30,284 nucleotides of DNA, from the IMG/VR virus record IMGVR_UViG_3300008114_000137, positions 1 to 30,284 of that record, one strand, 5' to 3'. The position numbers and the translations under genes are program-made. Under the pieces are notes generated by a model that saw only the letters and a list, made by a program, of their open reading frames with translations, searched no databases and was not told the origin of the DNA. The DNA comes from a virus. This document shows positions 1-7,612 of this stretch, piece by piece; positions within the stretch are counted from its first letter, which is position 1; every line of letters starts with the position of its first letter.

Positions 1-419
1 ACAGGTTCATTTGTGTCACCGTGGAGTAGACCAAATTTAGGACTATATTTAAATCCTCTAGCACGAGCAATACTACTTAACACGATAGCTCTGTGTTCAC
101 CGCGATAAATTCCACTACCACCACGCATAGAACCCTGTTGGAATTTAGGGTTTACGGTTAGCATGAAATCAGTTTGTCCAAACCCGTTAGTTTGATCGCC
201 TAGTATAGGTGTTCTAAAATGTACATTGTCGCCAGCATCTTTAATCCAACCGTCGTTTTTCTTTGTGCCTTGATTAAAGATATCCTTTTCGTCTACGCCA
301 TTTGTTCTACACCAATCTACTAGTTTTGCTATTAGTTCTTCTTTGCTGATTTCTCTTGCGTCAACACTTAGATCGAGGTCGCCTGAACTGTTTAATTCAA
401 ATGTACCGTCTGATCTTCT
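1..419 (-). CDS. Nucleotidyltransferase-like protein, C-terminal part (frameshifted, runs off window)
   Basis: Reading the minus strand from about 419 gives an open frame to the window edge with no start codon of its own. It begins with SGDLDLSVD and later has GFGQTDFMLTV and RGGSGIYRGEHRAIVLSS. A D-x-D pair followed by a third Asp in a beta strand is the active-site layout of the polymerase-beta nucleotidyltransferase superfamily. The preceding segment KWLGTTGRK, which would supply the G-S/T loop, lies in the other frame (392-622), so the two pieces look like one gene broken by a 1-base deletion (or 2-base insertion) near 411-425. Function beyond the fold is unknown; the 3' end is outside the window. 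Confidence 0.6.
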
Positions 420-622
420 TTGCGTCCTGTAGTGCCTAACCATTTTACAGGTTTTTTATCATCCGGATCTATTTCTTTAGTAAAGTCTAGTCCTGTGACT
501 TTTTCTAGAAAGTCAACAGTGCCTGCTACATCCTTAGTAGCTATTCGTTGAGTTATGGGTGTTTTATCGGCTGTTTTAAATACATTGCCGCCTTCAAATA
601 AATCAATCATCTGTGCTCTCAT
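392..622 (-). CDS. Nucleotidyltransferase-like protein, N-terminal part (frameshifted)
   Basis: Seventy-six residues from ATG at 622, overlapping the end of the upstream gene by about 20 bases. It ends KWLGTTGRK followed by an out-of-frame tail. WLGTTGRK fits the glycine-rich loop just before the D-x-D motif of polymerase-beta-like nucleotidyltransferases, and the matching D-x-D is found directly downstream in the -1 frame. I read this as the first half of the same gene as 1-419. No clear slippery heptamer sits at the junction, so an indel is more likely than programmed frameshifting. Confidence 0.6.
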   Translation of the reverse strand: MRAQMIDLFEGGNVFKTADKTPITQRIATKDVAGTVDFLEKVTGLDFTKEIDPDDKKPVKWLGTTGRKEDQTVHLN

Positions 623-887
623 TCAATTTTCTTTTAGATTTTCGTGATTCGGCAATTTTACGTATGCCTCTGGTAAATTTAGCAGGGTCCTGTCCGCGGA
701 TAGCGTTGAGTAATCTACGCTCTAGCTCGTCTGCTACTTCAGGATCATACTGCTTTTTCATAGACTCTATTAGATTGATAGCAGAATTTATGATATTTGT
801 AGCTCTGCTTTCAATAACAGCGTCAGCGTTCCTAACAGAAGCAACTTGATTAAGTTCTTGGAGGATCGACCGTGTGCTTAATTTCAT
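603..887 (-). CDS. Small hypothetical protein with LxE-type N-terminus
   Basis: A 94-residue, largely helical, charged protein without a recognised domain. Its start MKLSTRSILQEL matches the pattern of a short basic/hydrophobic peptide ending in [I/L]-x-E shared by several late genes here, so it may be an internal or core-associated virion protein; this is inference. A TTAAATA late-type promoter lies at 909-915 on this strand and an AGGA element precedes the ATG. Its 3' end overlaps the start of the nucleotidyltransferase gene, implying co-expression. Confidence 0.7.
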   Translation of the reverse strand: MKLSTRSILQELNQVASVRNADAVIESRATNIINSAINLIESMKKQYDPEVADELERRLLNAIRGQDPAKFTRGIRKIAESRKSKRKLNESTDD

Positions 888-908
888 AATATTAATTATC
901 CTATGATA

Positions 909-916
909 TATTTAAC
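909..916 (-). promoter_or_regulatory. Late-type promoter (GTTAAATA) for 603-887
   Basis: The minus strand reads GTTAAATA, close to the T4 late promoter TATAAATA. The predicted start about 6 bases downstream leaves a roughly 16-base leader before ATG 887. Confidence 0.45.
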
Positions 917-969
917 CTATTATATAATCTATTTCTAATTTCGTAAATGTGCGATCGCACAACGATTAG

Positions 970-977
970 TATAAATA
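970..977 (+). promoter_or_regulatory. Late promoter TATAAATA for 1024-1322
   Basis: An exact T4-type late promoter box, 46 bases before ATG 1024. It is the only exact TATAAATA in this intergenic region and reads into the small plus-strand genes. Confidence 0.65.
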
Positions 978-1023
978 TCTCAGTAGAAACACTGATTCTA
1001 CACACACTTACAGAGGACAAAAA

Positions 1024-1206
1024 ATGAAATCAATAAGCATCAAAATGTTAGGAATATTAGAACGCCTTGCTGAAATGTTCCCTAAACAAAGCTACCAAAG
1101 CGATTTAGACCGCTACATATCATCCCGACACCCACAAAACGCCGTAGATGTAGAACACTTTACCAAAGAGTTCGAACAAAAAACCATACAAGGAAAAATA
1201 CTATGA
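1024..1206 (+). CDS. Small hypothetical protein
   Basis: Sixty residues, ATG preceded by GAGGAC. Helical and charged, with an SDLDRYISSRHPQNAVDVEHF segment split between basic and acidic stretches. No domain recognised. It overlaps the next small gene by ATGA (1203-1206), so the pair is probably translationally coupled and transcribed from the late promoter at 970. It resembles short bacterial proteins found beside phasin-like genes, but I cannot assign a family. Confidence 0.7.
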   Translation: MKSISIKMLGILERLAEMFPKQSYQSDLDRYISSRHPQNAVDVEHFTKEFEQKTIQGKIL

Positions 1207-1322
1207 AATCGTTTATCAACTATATCTGGTCTGTAATGGACTCATTTGGCAGAGCTCGTGCTGCGAGTCACTTTGCTCGCATGGGTAATCACGAAGCAGC
1301 CAGACGCATAATGGCAGAATAA
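1203..1322 (+). CDS. 39-residue hypothetical protein
   Basis: The ATG overlaps the upstream stop as ATGA. The peptide has a hydrophobic, aromatic first half (MKSFINYIWSVMDSFG) and a basic Ala-rich second half ending in AARRIMAE. Length and composition fit a small membrane-proximal or amphipathic helical peptide. No family recognised; the call rests on the coupling to the upstream gene and on the clean frame. Confidence 0.6.
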   Translation: MKSFINYIWSVMDSFGRARAASHFARMGNHEAARRIMAE

Positions 1323-1335
1323 ATCGTGTTTACTC

Positions 1336-1364
1336 TTGATTTATATCCCTTAGGCATATATAAT
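1336..1364 (+). promoter_or_regulatory. Sigma70 promoter for 1395-1649
   Basis: TTGATT at 1336-1341, 17-base spacer, TATAAT at 1359-1364. It lies directly after the 39-residue gene and 31 bases before ATG 1395; the start region ACACA resembles the early promoters further right. Confidence 0.6.
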
Positions 1365-1394
1365 AATACATACACAAACACACAAGGAGGAGTT

Positions 1395-1649
1395 ATGTTT
1401 TCACCAGTTTTTTATATCGAATCTTTTCAAAATACAAAAAAGATCATCACTGATCAAATTTTCAAAGATCCTGCTTTAAACAAAGCAGCACATGCATATA
1501 TCGATTCACAAACACAATTTGCCAAGATGGCTGTAAATAACACCATTGACATGGCTAAGTATTCTGTGGAATCAGTTAGTAAATATCTGTTTCCAAAGAC
1601 GGAGCAGGCTTCACAGGCTCCCTACAAAGTAGAAAAAGAAGCCAAATAA
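1395..1649 (+). CDS. Small phasin-like hypothetical protein
   Basis: Eighty-four residues from ATG 1395, chosen because AAGGAGG sits directly upstream at 1384-1390; a longer frame from 1326 would start inside the promoter. The central segment AYIDSQTQFAKMAVNNTIDMAKYSVESV is an amphipathic helix of the type seen in phasins, granule-coating proteins, but the similarity is weak and the protein is shorter than typical phasins. Role unknown. It is followed 26 bases later by another small gene with its own strong ribosome-binding site. Confidence 0.7.
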   Translation: MFSPVFYIESFQNTKKIITDQIFKDPALNKAAHAYIDSQTQFAKMAVNNTIDMAKYSVESVSKYLFPKTEQASQAPYKVEKEAK

Positions 1650-1675
1650 GACATACACACACAAAGGAGAAAAAT

Positions 1676-1951
1676 ATGTCACAATTCGAAACACCAAAAC
1701 TACCAGAAGTTAAATTCAACAAAAACGGCTACGAAATCCGTACAGACATCTTGGACATGGCCAAGGGCATGTTAAGCGATGAGTTCCACTCAAAGTTCCA
1801 AGGTTGGGAAATGACTGCCAAACGTGATGAGAAGACTGGTCAGATCGTCACTACAGTTGGTATGCCTGAGTTTCCAGGTCTAGACAAAGTTCTAGAAACA
1901 GCAGAAAAGATGTACGGTTTTGTTAATCAAGCCAGTGGTGTTAAAAAATAA
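1676..1951 (+). CDS. Conserved phage protein of unknown function
   Basis: Ninety-one residues, ATG preceded by AAAGGAG. It carries LPEVKFNKNGYEIRTDIL near the N-terminus and KRDEKTGQIVTTVGMPEFPG in the middle, a combination I associate with small proteins of T4-like aquatic phages. No catalytic motif or membrane segment. Last gene of the short plus-strand group before the convergent terminator at 2010-2031. Confidence 0.75.
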   Translation: MSQFETPKLPEVKFNKNGYEIRTDILDMAKGMLSDEFHSKFQGWEMTAKRDEKTGQIVTTVGMPEFPGLDKVLETAEKMYGFVNQASGVKK

Positions 1952-2009
1952 TTATTAAAAGTTGAATATATTACCGCATAGCGGATTATTAGATTATAGT
2001 AAGTAAAGA

Positions 2010-2031
2010 GAAAGGACCTTAGGGTCCTTTC
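2010..2031. terminator. Convergent hairpin terminator
   Basis: Perfect 9-bp stem GAAAGGACC / GGTCCTTTC with a 4-base loop, between the plus gene ending 1951 and the minus gene ending 2019. T- and A-rich flanks on both sides make it usable in either direction. The stem overlaps the last codons of the minus gene. Confidence 0.75.
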
Positions 2032-2648
2032 TTATTGACCATAGCTGCTATAGATCGTTGTCTAGGTGTAGATCTAGCAAAATCTTTAAAGGTCATTCCG
2101 GAGTTTAACCAAGAAGATATACGCTGATATTGGTATACTTCTGATTTATCATAGTTATGGAAGATGTTAGCTACTTCTTTACCTCTGATTGTTAATTGAC
2201 GCTTGTCAGGCCAGAGTCCTGATATTTGATTTAGTGTTTGATAGTTAACTTGGGAAATAATTAAGAATTGATACCTAGGAACTTTTAAATGATTCATAAT
2301 ATACCATCTATCTCTTCCTGGGTGTATTCTATACCTTTCGCCTTCATTTACAGCTACTAACGGTGTTAACCATTTATTAGTCCTATGCCAATGCTCGTAA
2401 AGCATTAGTATTTTTTCTAGTCTATAGAGGAATTCATTTTTAGGAACTACGGATTTTTCTTTATTCCATAGGTCGGCTATTAGGATTTTGTTTTGATCAA
2501 ATACGGTAACATCGCCGCAATTTTCATAAGCACAGAGAAGTTTAGCATAGATAGGATCCATGCGTTCTGTATAATCTCGTTCTTTATCAATACTAGACCA
2601 AACGTAAGTTTGGGATAATTCTAACTCCTTGATAGTAACAGGAGTCAT
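2019..2648 (-). CDS. Hypothetical protein, possible ParB-like fold
   Basis: A 209-residue soluble protein. Residues 95-115 read PLVAV...RYRIHPGRDRW, which resembles the PL-V...HPG-x-x-R core of ParB/sulfiredoxin-like domains, but catalytic identity is unclear. ATG 2648 lies 3 bases after the stop of the upstream 387-residue gene, so the two are in one operon. Aromatic-rich throughout, no signal peptide. Function not assigned. Confidence 0.7.
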   Translation of the reverse strand: MTPVTIKELELSQTYVWSSIDKERDYTERMDPIYAKLLCAYENCGDVTVFDQNKILIADLWNKEKSVVPKNEFLYRLEKILMLYEHWHRTNKWLTPLVAVNEGERYRIHPGRDRWYIMNHLKVPRYQFLIISQVNYQTLNQISGLWPDKRQLTIRGKEVANIFHNYDKSEVYQYQRISSWLNSGMTFKDFARSTPRQRSIAAMVNKKGP

Positions 2649-2651
2649 AAA

Positions 2652-3815
2652 TTATGCCTGTGGTTCAGCTTCTTTTTCGATTGTAAAATCATCGAGGTTG
2701 ATATTAGCATGTCTTGCCTGTAATTGAGCAATAGCATCTTCTCTACTTTCGGCTGGAATACGAGCAGATCTTCCTGACGGGGTATGTGTTACCAAATATG
2801 TACCTGGGCCGTTATCACTGCCTGCTTCAGGTTCTGCTTCCTTTTCCTCCGAAGCGTATGAATAAGGTAAACGATCTTTGATGTCAGCAATGGCTTTAGC
2901 AACATCATATCCATCGCGGACAATGTCTGTTGAATTCTTTTTAATTTCTTCAGCTTTGCTTTGTATAGCTTTGATAATCTTTTTCATTAAGCCAGGATAT
3001 AATTCGGCAAATTTTTGATCGCCTCTGCTATACGACATACTTTGATTACCGTTATTCATCTGACCAGTTGGGGCATGCATCTGCCACTTACCGTTTTCGT
3101 CTTCTTGATTCTGTTTATCAAAAATTGAAATAATTGGGCCTTCTGGAGCATATCGTTCAAACCAACGCTGTCCAGAACTAGAGCCTGTACAGAAACTGGC
3201 ATTAAATCCCACAGCATTATTAAAGTTATAACAGGCACCATAGTTATAAGGCAATGTTATTAAAAAACGATCGTCATCAATTAAGGTTGTCTCTTTCTTT
3301 TCACGCTTATGTTTTTCAATAACTTCAGCATCTTTGATACGTCGAAGTTCTTCTCTATAGTCACGACTTTGAACAATTTGTTGTATCTGGCGTAGATTTT
3401 TAAAACGATTAAAGTCTTGATGTGGTTCTTTGAGTTTACCTCGTATGCTTAGAGCTTTCCACGCACCTAGAGCATCACCGCCCTCGCCGTTGATATCTTC
3501 ATAGTCTACTACACCATTGGCATACAGTCGTGTAAGCCAGTCATCGAACTTACCGTCTGCTGAAAGATCACCGTAGTCCGTTGATCGTAGGCTGTCGTCT
3601 AATAGGTCGCTCCAGAGCTTAACAATTTTTTGAGTATTATCAGCTTGTTTGGCAGGATCCTTTTCGCCACCGAACGCAGCAGAACCTAGAGCAGCTACTT
3701 TATTTTTAGGCAAAGAGCTATCATGCCGCATGGCAATTTCCAGCATCTTTATCATCTTAGGATCTTTGAGTTTGGCTGCTATATTTGCTTCTGTTATGAT
3801 TTGATCTAATTTCAT
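2652..3815 (-). CDS. Conserved phage protein with CTG...WFERY...KWQMH motif; candidate internal virion protein
   Basis: A 387-residue protein whose central part (about 185-260) has C209-T210-G, W218-F-E-R-Y, GPIISI and K243-W-Q-M-H247. This pattern recurs in phage proteins of unknown function that carry a Cys-Thr followed by an aromatic-rich strand and a K-x-Q-x-H segment. Residues 320-387 form an acidic linker plus a small C-terminal domain. The N-terminus MKLDQIITEA closely resembles the T4 internal-protein targeting peptide with its I-x-E/A cleavage site. The ATG overlaps the upstream stop by 4 bases. Confidence 0.75.
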   Translation of the reverse strand: MKLDQIITEANIAAKLKDPKMIKMLEIAMRHDSSLPKNKVAALGSAAFGGEKDPAKQADNTQKIVKLWSDLLDDSLRSTDYGDLSADGKFDDWLTRLYANGVVDYEDINGEGGDALGAWKALSIRGKLKEPHQDFNRFKNLRQIQQIVQSRDYREELRRIKDAEVIEKHKREKKETTLIDDDRFLITLPYNYGACYNFNNAVGFNASFCTGSSSGQRWFERYAPEGPIISIFDKQNQEDENGKWQMHAPTGQMNNGNQSMSYSRGDQKFAELYPGLMKKIIKAIQSKAEEIKKNSTDIVRDGYDVAKAIADIKDRLPYSYASEEKEAEPEAGSDNGPGTYLVTHTPSGRSARIPAESREDAIAQLQARHANINLDDFTIEKEAEPQA

Positions 3816-4405
3816 CCTGATATCAAAGTCCTTTTAAAGAATCCAAGAACTGTGCCTAGTTTCTTTTGGTCACCTGCGGCAATGTCTTTTAATAGTTGTG
3901 CTGGTCCTTCCGAACGCTCTGCTTGGAAGCCACGATTGTATCCTCTAGTAATGTTGCCTGTTTGTTCTGGATAGTGATGACTAGCAGCCATCAATACCGC
4001 TGTGTTAATTGCTGTAGATACTGCTGGCGGTACATCGCCTGTGCTACCACCTTCAAGGTTTTCTATAGCGTTCTGTAGATTTTTAACTTGGCTTAATTTT
4101 TTTTCTGCTTTATCAAACGCATCATTTTTAATTTGGTTAGAAATATGTCCTTTGATATCTGCGATAGCTGCTGTGATGGCACGTACCCATAAAGGCTTAA
4201 ACTTCCTAGTCAGTGAGTCTACAGTGACTTCGGAACTGGTACCTTTTTGGTTGTCTGCTCTTTTTCTTTGTTTGTCTGATACTGCTGTGGTATTTTGTCC
4301 TACATAAAATTTCTGTAGTTTACCAATTTCACCTTTAAGGAAATCTAAAATGTTGCCGCCACGACTGTGTACCTTTGTCTCCCTGGATAATAACCCACGC
4401 ACCAC
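3812..4405 (-). CDS. Conserved phage protein, C-terminal part (frame broken)
   Basis: A 197-codon frame opening at a GTG without a ribosome-binding site. From SRGGNILDFLKGEIGKLQKF onward it reads as a coherent domain, with SSEVTVDSL, FKPLWVRAITAAIADIKGHI and TAVLMAASHHYPEQTG. These look like the continuation of the protein encoded by 4335-4607, which shifts out of frame after WVIIQGDKG. I therefore regard it as the second half of a single gene carrying a deletion or +1 change near 4380-4395. Function unknown. Confidence 0.6.
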   Translation of the reverse strand: MVRGLLSRETKVHSRGGNILDFLKGEIGKLQKFYVGQNTTAVSDKQRKRADNQKGTSSEVTVDSLTRKFKPLWVRAITAAIADIKGHISNQIKNDAFDKAEKKLSQVKNLQNAIENLEGGSTGDVPPAVSTAINTAVLMAASHHYPEQTGNITRGYNRGFQAERSEGPAQLLKDIAAGDQKKLGTVLGFFKRTLISG

Positions 4406-4607
4406 GATAGCTATCCTTGAGCTCGCTCCAAGAAATTTTTTCTACTTTTCGATAATCTTGATCGTGTGCTAGTTTCATGCCTTGGTGAAGTTTTTGTATT
4501 ACTTCTTTACCACCGGGTTGACCAGAAATAAGACTAATTGAAGTACTGGCTTCGTCTACGTAGCCTTCTAGTAATTGAGCAAATAATTGACAGCTTTCTA
4601 AACGCAT
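4335..4607 (-). CDS. Conserved phage protein, N-terminal part (frame broken)
   Basis: Start chosen at ATG 4607 (MRLESCQLFAQLLEG), one base after the nuclease stop; the longer frame from 4661 would lie inside the nuclease gene. The N-terminus fits the [I/L]-x-E type peptide (LLE-G). Coherent sequence runs to RGAWVIIQGDKG and then degenerates into a short tail ending at 4335, while the other frame continues with ETKVHSRGGNIL. The GGGAGACAAAGGTAC stretch at the junction codes plausibly in both frames, suggesting a deletion between two short repeats. Confidence 0.6.
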   Translation of the reverse strand: MRLESCQLFAQLLEGYVDEASTSISLISGQPGGKEVIQKLHQGMKLAHDQDYRKVEKISWSELKDSYRGAWVIIQGDKGTQSWRQHFRFP

Positions 4608-4608
4608 T

Positions 4609-5043
4609 TTAATTACACCATGATTGTTTTGCTTCGCCAAAGTATTCTCTAGCAAAGCCATTAGCGATCAGTCCCTGACGGACACTCTGTCCATTAACAA
4701 ATACATCGCCTAAAACTCTACCCCCAAACTTATCCCAACCATACAGGACAACTTGAAATTGTTGTCCCTTTGACACGAGATTTTTGGTAAAGGCAGATGC
4801 TGCTTCTCCTCTTTGAGCTTCAGAAGGGCACTGGGCTCTGTGTCCTTTTTCGGGAGTATCGACACCGTAGATTCTAACGGCAAGCTCAGGTTTAAGCGGC
4901 TGTGGTAAAAAGGGAGCGGCGATAACAATAGTATCGCCGTCGCTCACTCGTAAAATTTGTGCGTCATAGGTAACGCCTTTGGGTGCTTTCTGTGCAAATG
5001 CTAGCATAGGCACAGCCAGTAATAATAGTAGTAGTTTTTTCAT
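4609..5043 (-). CDS. Secreted SNase-type (thermonuclease) nuclease
   Basis: A 144-residue staphylococcal-nuclease-like OB-fold enzyme that would hydrolyse DNA or RNA with calcium. A signal peptide covers residues 1-17 (MKK, Leu run, AFA-Q cleavage), so it should be exported. Catalytic positions are visible: D37 in DGDT, R57 and E65 in RIYGVDTPE, and R109 in DKFGGRVLGDV, equivalent to D21, R35, E43 and R87 of the S. aureus enzyme. It heads a late operon from the TATAAATA box at 5067-5074. A periplasmic nuclease could degrade incoming competitor DNA or recycle nucleotides; that role is inferred. Confidence 0.92.
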   Translation of the reverse strand: MKKLLLLLLAVPMLAFAQKAPKGVTYDAQILRVSDGDTIVIAAPFLPQPLKPELAVRIYGVDTPEKGHRAQCPSEAQRGEAASAFTKNLVSKGQQFQVVLYGWDKFGGRVLGDVFVNGQSVRQGLIANGFAREYFGEAKQSWCN

Positions 5044-5066
5044 TTACAGGACCTTTTTAATATGAG

Positions 5067-5074
5067 TATTTATA
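5067..5074 (-). promoter_or_regulatory. Late promoter TATAAATA for the nuclease operon
   Basis: Exact T4-type late box on the minus strand, 23 bases before ATG 5043 and overlapping the last codon of the upstream gene. Confidence 0.65.
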
Positions 5075-5693
5075 CTGTCTTTTCAGTATACTCAGCTTTT
5101 GTCCACCCTAATAAAAACTTGGCTTTCCAGTCATTCTGTTCGAATCCGGTTAAATTTTGCCATTGATCTTTGTTGTCCCAAACTTTACGAGCAGCATCTT
5201 GCCAATCTTTATGACGCACTACCCATTCAAAATCTATCATTCGATTTTTAAAATGTTCATAATCGTGATGATCGTACTCAACATGTAGGACTTCGTAGAC
5301 TGTGCCATCAGTGGCAACAGCATCTAAGGCAAAATCAAATCCCCATTTTCTTTTAGTTTTGATTAACAACTCTGCAGTGGGTATTTTTATTTGTAATTCT
5401 TTTAATTGTTCCAAGGCATCTTTTTCATAACTACAGCGACAAAGGAACATACTGTGATCTAATATTAATCCTAGATTACTCTGTTCTAATTCAAACCAAG
5501 GTTCTTGCCAGCAATTATGATTTAAGATCTTGTGTGTTATAGGGTAGTCCATAACAGCGTAAAACTTCTGCTCTGCTAGATTAAGTTCAAATCCATCTTT
5601 GTCATAGTATCTAAAATCTGTAGATTCTAATATTTCTACCCTCTTGTTACAAACAGGATTTGACATCAACGTAACTTGATGTCTACGAAACAC
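5070..5693 (-). CDS. Hypothetical protein
   Basis: A 207-residue soluble protein rich in Trp, Tyr and acidic residues. The stretch KWGFDFALDAVATDGTVYEVLHVEYDHHDYEHF (residues about 115-147) is the best conserved-looking core but matches no family I can name. The GTG start at 5693 is chosen because it overlaps the TAG stop of the upstream Cys-rich gene by one base, typical of translational coupling; an in-frame ATG nine codons later lacks a Shine-Dalgarno sequence. Confidence 0.7.
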   Translation of the reverse strand: MFRRHQVTLMSNPVCNKRVEILESTDFRYYDKDGFELNLAEQKFYAVMDYPITHKILNHNCWQEPWFELEQSNLGLILDHSMFLCRCSYEKDALEQLKELQIKIPTAELLIKTKRKWGFDFALDAVATDGTVYEVLHVEYDHHDYEHFKNRMIDFEWVVRHKDWQDAARKVWDNKDQWQNLTGFEQNDWKAKFLLGWTKAEYTEKTV

Positions 5694-5839
5694 TACTCTT
5701 CTCTAGCAGATTCTGCTTGACAATGTACACAGGCACATTCTGAGCAGTGGTCACAACTTTCGTCTAGACAACTGTGTCCGCAGTGTGCGGTATGTCTACA
5801 GTGATTACATATAAATTCATTCTGTTCTGTTGGTGTCAT
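5693..5839 (-). CDS. 48-residue Cys/His-rich, zinc-ribbon-like protein
   Basis: A small gene with nine Cys and six His in 48 residues: C11-x2-C14, C20, C24, C29-x2-C32-x2-C35-x-C37-x2-C40, with His interleaved. Such spacing can bind two or more zinc ions or an Fe-S centre. It starts at ATG 5839, inside the last 23 bases of the upstream Cys-rich gene, and its stop overlaps the next GTG by one base. The position between two late genes and the clean frame support it being real. Confidence 0.7.
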   Translation of the reverse strand: MTPTEQNEFICNHCRHTAHCGHSCLDESCDHCSECACVHCQAESAREE

Positions 5840-6242
5840 CTATCGCTCCTCCTGTGACCCATGCTGTACAACTACGTGTGCCAGCACATTTAAAATGTAA
5901 AAAATTACAATATCCTAAGTCTGCTTTGTGTATTGTGGCCATGGCATCAGTTTCTTTGCTGTCGCCTTTGATACCATCTTCAATACAGGACCACATTTTG
6001 TCACTGACATCAAAGGCCGCACAGTTACCGCACTTCATGGTCCTAGCAGTCTTTTCTGTGATGTTCCAACGCTTGGCAGCATCCTTCCAATATGATTCTG
6101 GTTCATCAGGATTAGCAGGCCCGTAGTGATATTCGTCTATAGCCTTCTGACGATTCTTTAGGTTAACATCAATGTCGTATGTGGCTATGGGACAGCCTTT
6201 GTTGGCTGCTTCTACTATGTTGATATATTTTCTGTACATCAT
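5817..6242 (-). CDS. Cys-rich phage protein, possible metal or Fe-S binding
   Basis: A 141-residue protein with C74-x2-C in MKCGNCAAFDV, a further Cys in MWSCI, and GYCNFLHFKCAGTRSCTAWVTGG near the C-terminus. The conserved-looking Cys positions resemble a small cluster-binding or zinc module seen in aquatic phage structural regions; no enzyme assigned. The N-terminus YRKYINIVEAA fits the I-x-E/A targeting pattern. The ATG at 6242 overlaps the upstream TGA (ATGA), so it is coupled to the structural gene. Confidence 0.7.
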   Translation of the reverse strand: MMYRKYINIVEAANKGCPIATYDIDVNLKNRQKAIDEYHYGPANPDEPESYWKDAAKRWNITEKTARTMKCGNCAAFDVSDKMWSCIEDGIKGDSKETDAMATIHKADLGYCNFLHFKCAGTRSCTAWVTGGAIDDTNRTE

Positions 6243-7609
6243 CTCTGTTCAATCCAAGTCATTGTGGCCACAGCATTCTTGTTGGCATTTTTGGCAGCAA
6301 TGGCTAAAGTTAAGGTGTCGCTGACTGTGCCTAAACTACTTCGCCCAAGTTGATAAACTGTGTCAGTGTCCACTCTAATCTGTCCAGCACCCGCACCTGA
6401 GGTAATAATACCTGCTGACAGTTCAACACCGTCTGTGATAGCACCTGTTGAAGTATAGTTGTACTGTGTGAAGGCATTGGGATCTGGATGGTTCACCCAC
6501 GTGCCATTCACTGTGGCATTGCGAATCAGTTTAAAGTAAATGTCAGTGTTGTCTAATGTGCCTGCTTGGAAGTAGGTAGGCAACACAATGCCCGTCAATG
6601 CTGTGCTTTTTATTCTAATACTGACTATGGGATAGAATGTGTTGGAATCGGGCATGTTGATGCCATTCAACGGTGTTAGTATGCTTTCAGCGATGCCTAG
6701 TTTTTCAACACTACCTTCTGCTAGAATACTGTTGGATCCTTGCCATAGATAGTGTGTGCCTGCGGCTCCAGTGAGATTTTCTATCTCCAGTCTGATGGGC
6801 AAGAATGGAGTTTTTGCCCAAGGCATCTGTAGTCTGTTACCATGGTTAAAAGTGTGTATAACTCTGGGCAAGCCGTTCATCACAAACATAAAGGATACCT
6901 GTCCAGCACCGTACCATTCGTAGTCCATCATGACCAACTGCTGTGCTAGAGGATTTGCTGTGAGACCACTGGGACCATTACCATCAAGTTTATCGCCGTT
7001 CCAGTCTTTGCGATATATTCTTTCCACTGTGGGTGTGGCACCATCACTGTTGATAATCACACAGGCATACTGTGGCTCGCCCGTGTCAGGATCAACAGTT
7101 CCACAGTCTTCAAAGAAAAATCCGTCATTGCCATCAAACATACCAAACCTACGACGAATGCCAGTTGTTGGTGTGGCTAATCTAACAGCGAATGCCACAC
7201 TCTGTGTACGACCTGGAGTATAACGTTGAACGTTGCAAGTCTGTCGTATGACCTTGGATCCCGTTTGATTTGTCACCTGCATACGCACTTGACTGAATGA
7301 AGTGTCAAATACTGCGGAGGCTCCGTTGACTACGCTCTCATCCCATACATCAGTTTCTTTACCATACTGGAATGTGTTGAAAAATAGAGTTTGCTGTGTC
7401 TGAACTTTGAGACGACCCTTGCTGTCTATGCTGGAACTAACTCCAGAACCTTCGCCTGAACCTACCAAGTTAACGTTGGCACGAAGCACAGGTTGCCCAA
7501 TGGCATTGTACTCCATCGAACTATGGAGATCGTTTAAATTAGGATCTCTAGGATGATCGTAATTGGTAGTGTTTAAAGGACGGTAGGGGTTGTTTGGATC
7601 ATTGGCCAT
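6239..7609 (-). CDS. Virion structural protein
   Basis: A 456-residue beta-rich protein without a signal peptide. Landmarks are VVNGASAVFDTSFSQVRMQV, SKVIRQTCNVQRYTPGR and TGIRRRFGMFDGNDGFFFED in the first half, and Thr/Asn/Gly-rich repeats in the last third. These match my memory of a structural protein family in T4-like aquatic phages, probably tail or baseplate associated. It starts three bases after the GLEYA-protein stop, so the two are co-translated. Exact location in the particle cannot be told from sequence. Confidence 0.8.
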   Translation of the reverse strand: MANDPNNPYRPLNTTNYDHPRDPNLNDLHSSMEYNAIGQPVLRANVNLVGSGEGSGVSSSIDSKGRLKVQTQQTLFFNTFQYGKETDVWDESVVNGASAVFDTSFSQVRMQVTNQTGSKVIRQTCNVQRYTPGRTQSVAFAVRLATPTTGIRRRFGMFDGNDGFFFEDCGTVDPDTGEPQYACVIINSDGATPTVERIYRKDWNGDKLDGNGPSGLTANPLAQQLVMMDYEWYGAGQVSFMFVMNGLPRVIHTFNHGNRLQMPWAKTPFLPIRLEIENLTGAAGTHYLWQGSNSILAEGSVEKLGIAESILTPLNGINMPDSNTFYPIVSIRIKSTALTGIVLPTYFQAGTLDNTDIYFKLIRNATVNGTWVNHPDPNAFTQYNYTSTGAITDGVELSAGIITSGAGAGQIRVDTDTVYQLGRSSLGTVSDTLTLAIAAKNANKNAVATMTWIEQR

Positions 7610-7612
7610 TGA

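Noticed and set aside
405-430. Programmed -1 frameshift site
   Set aside because: No X-XXY-YYZ heptamer in the zero frame and no clear downstream structure; an indel is simpler.
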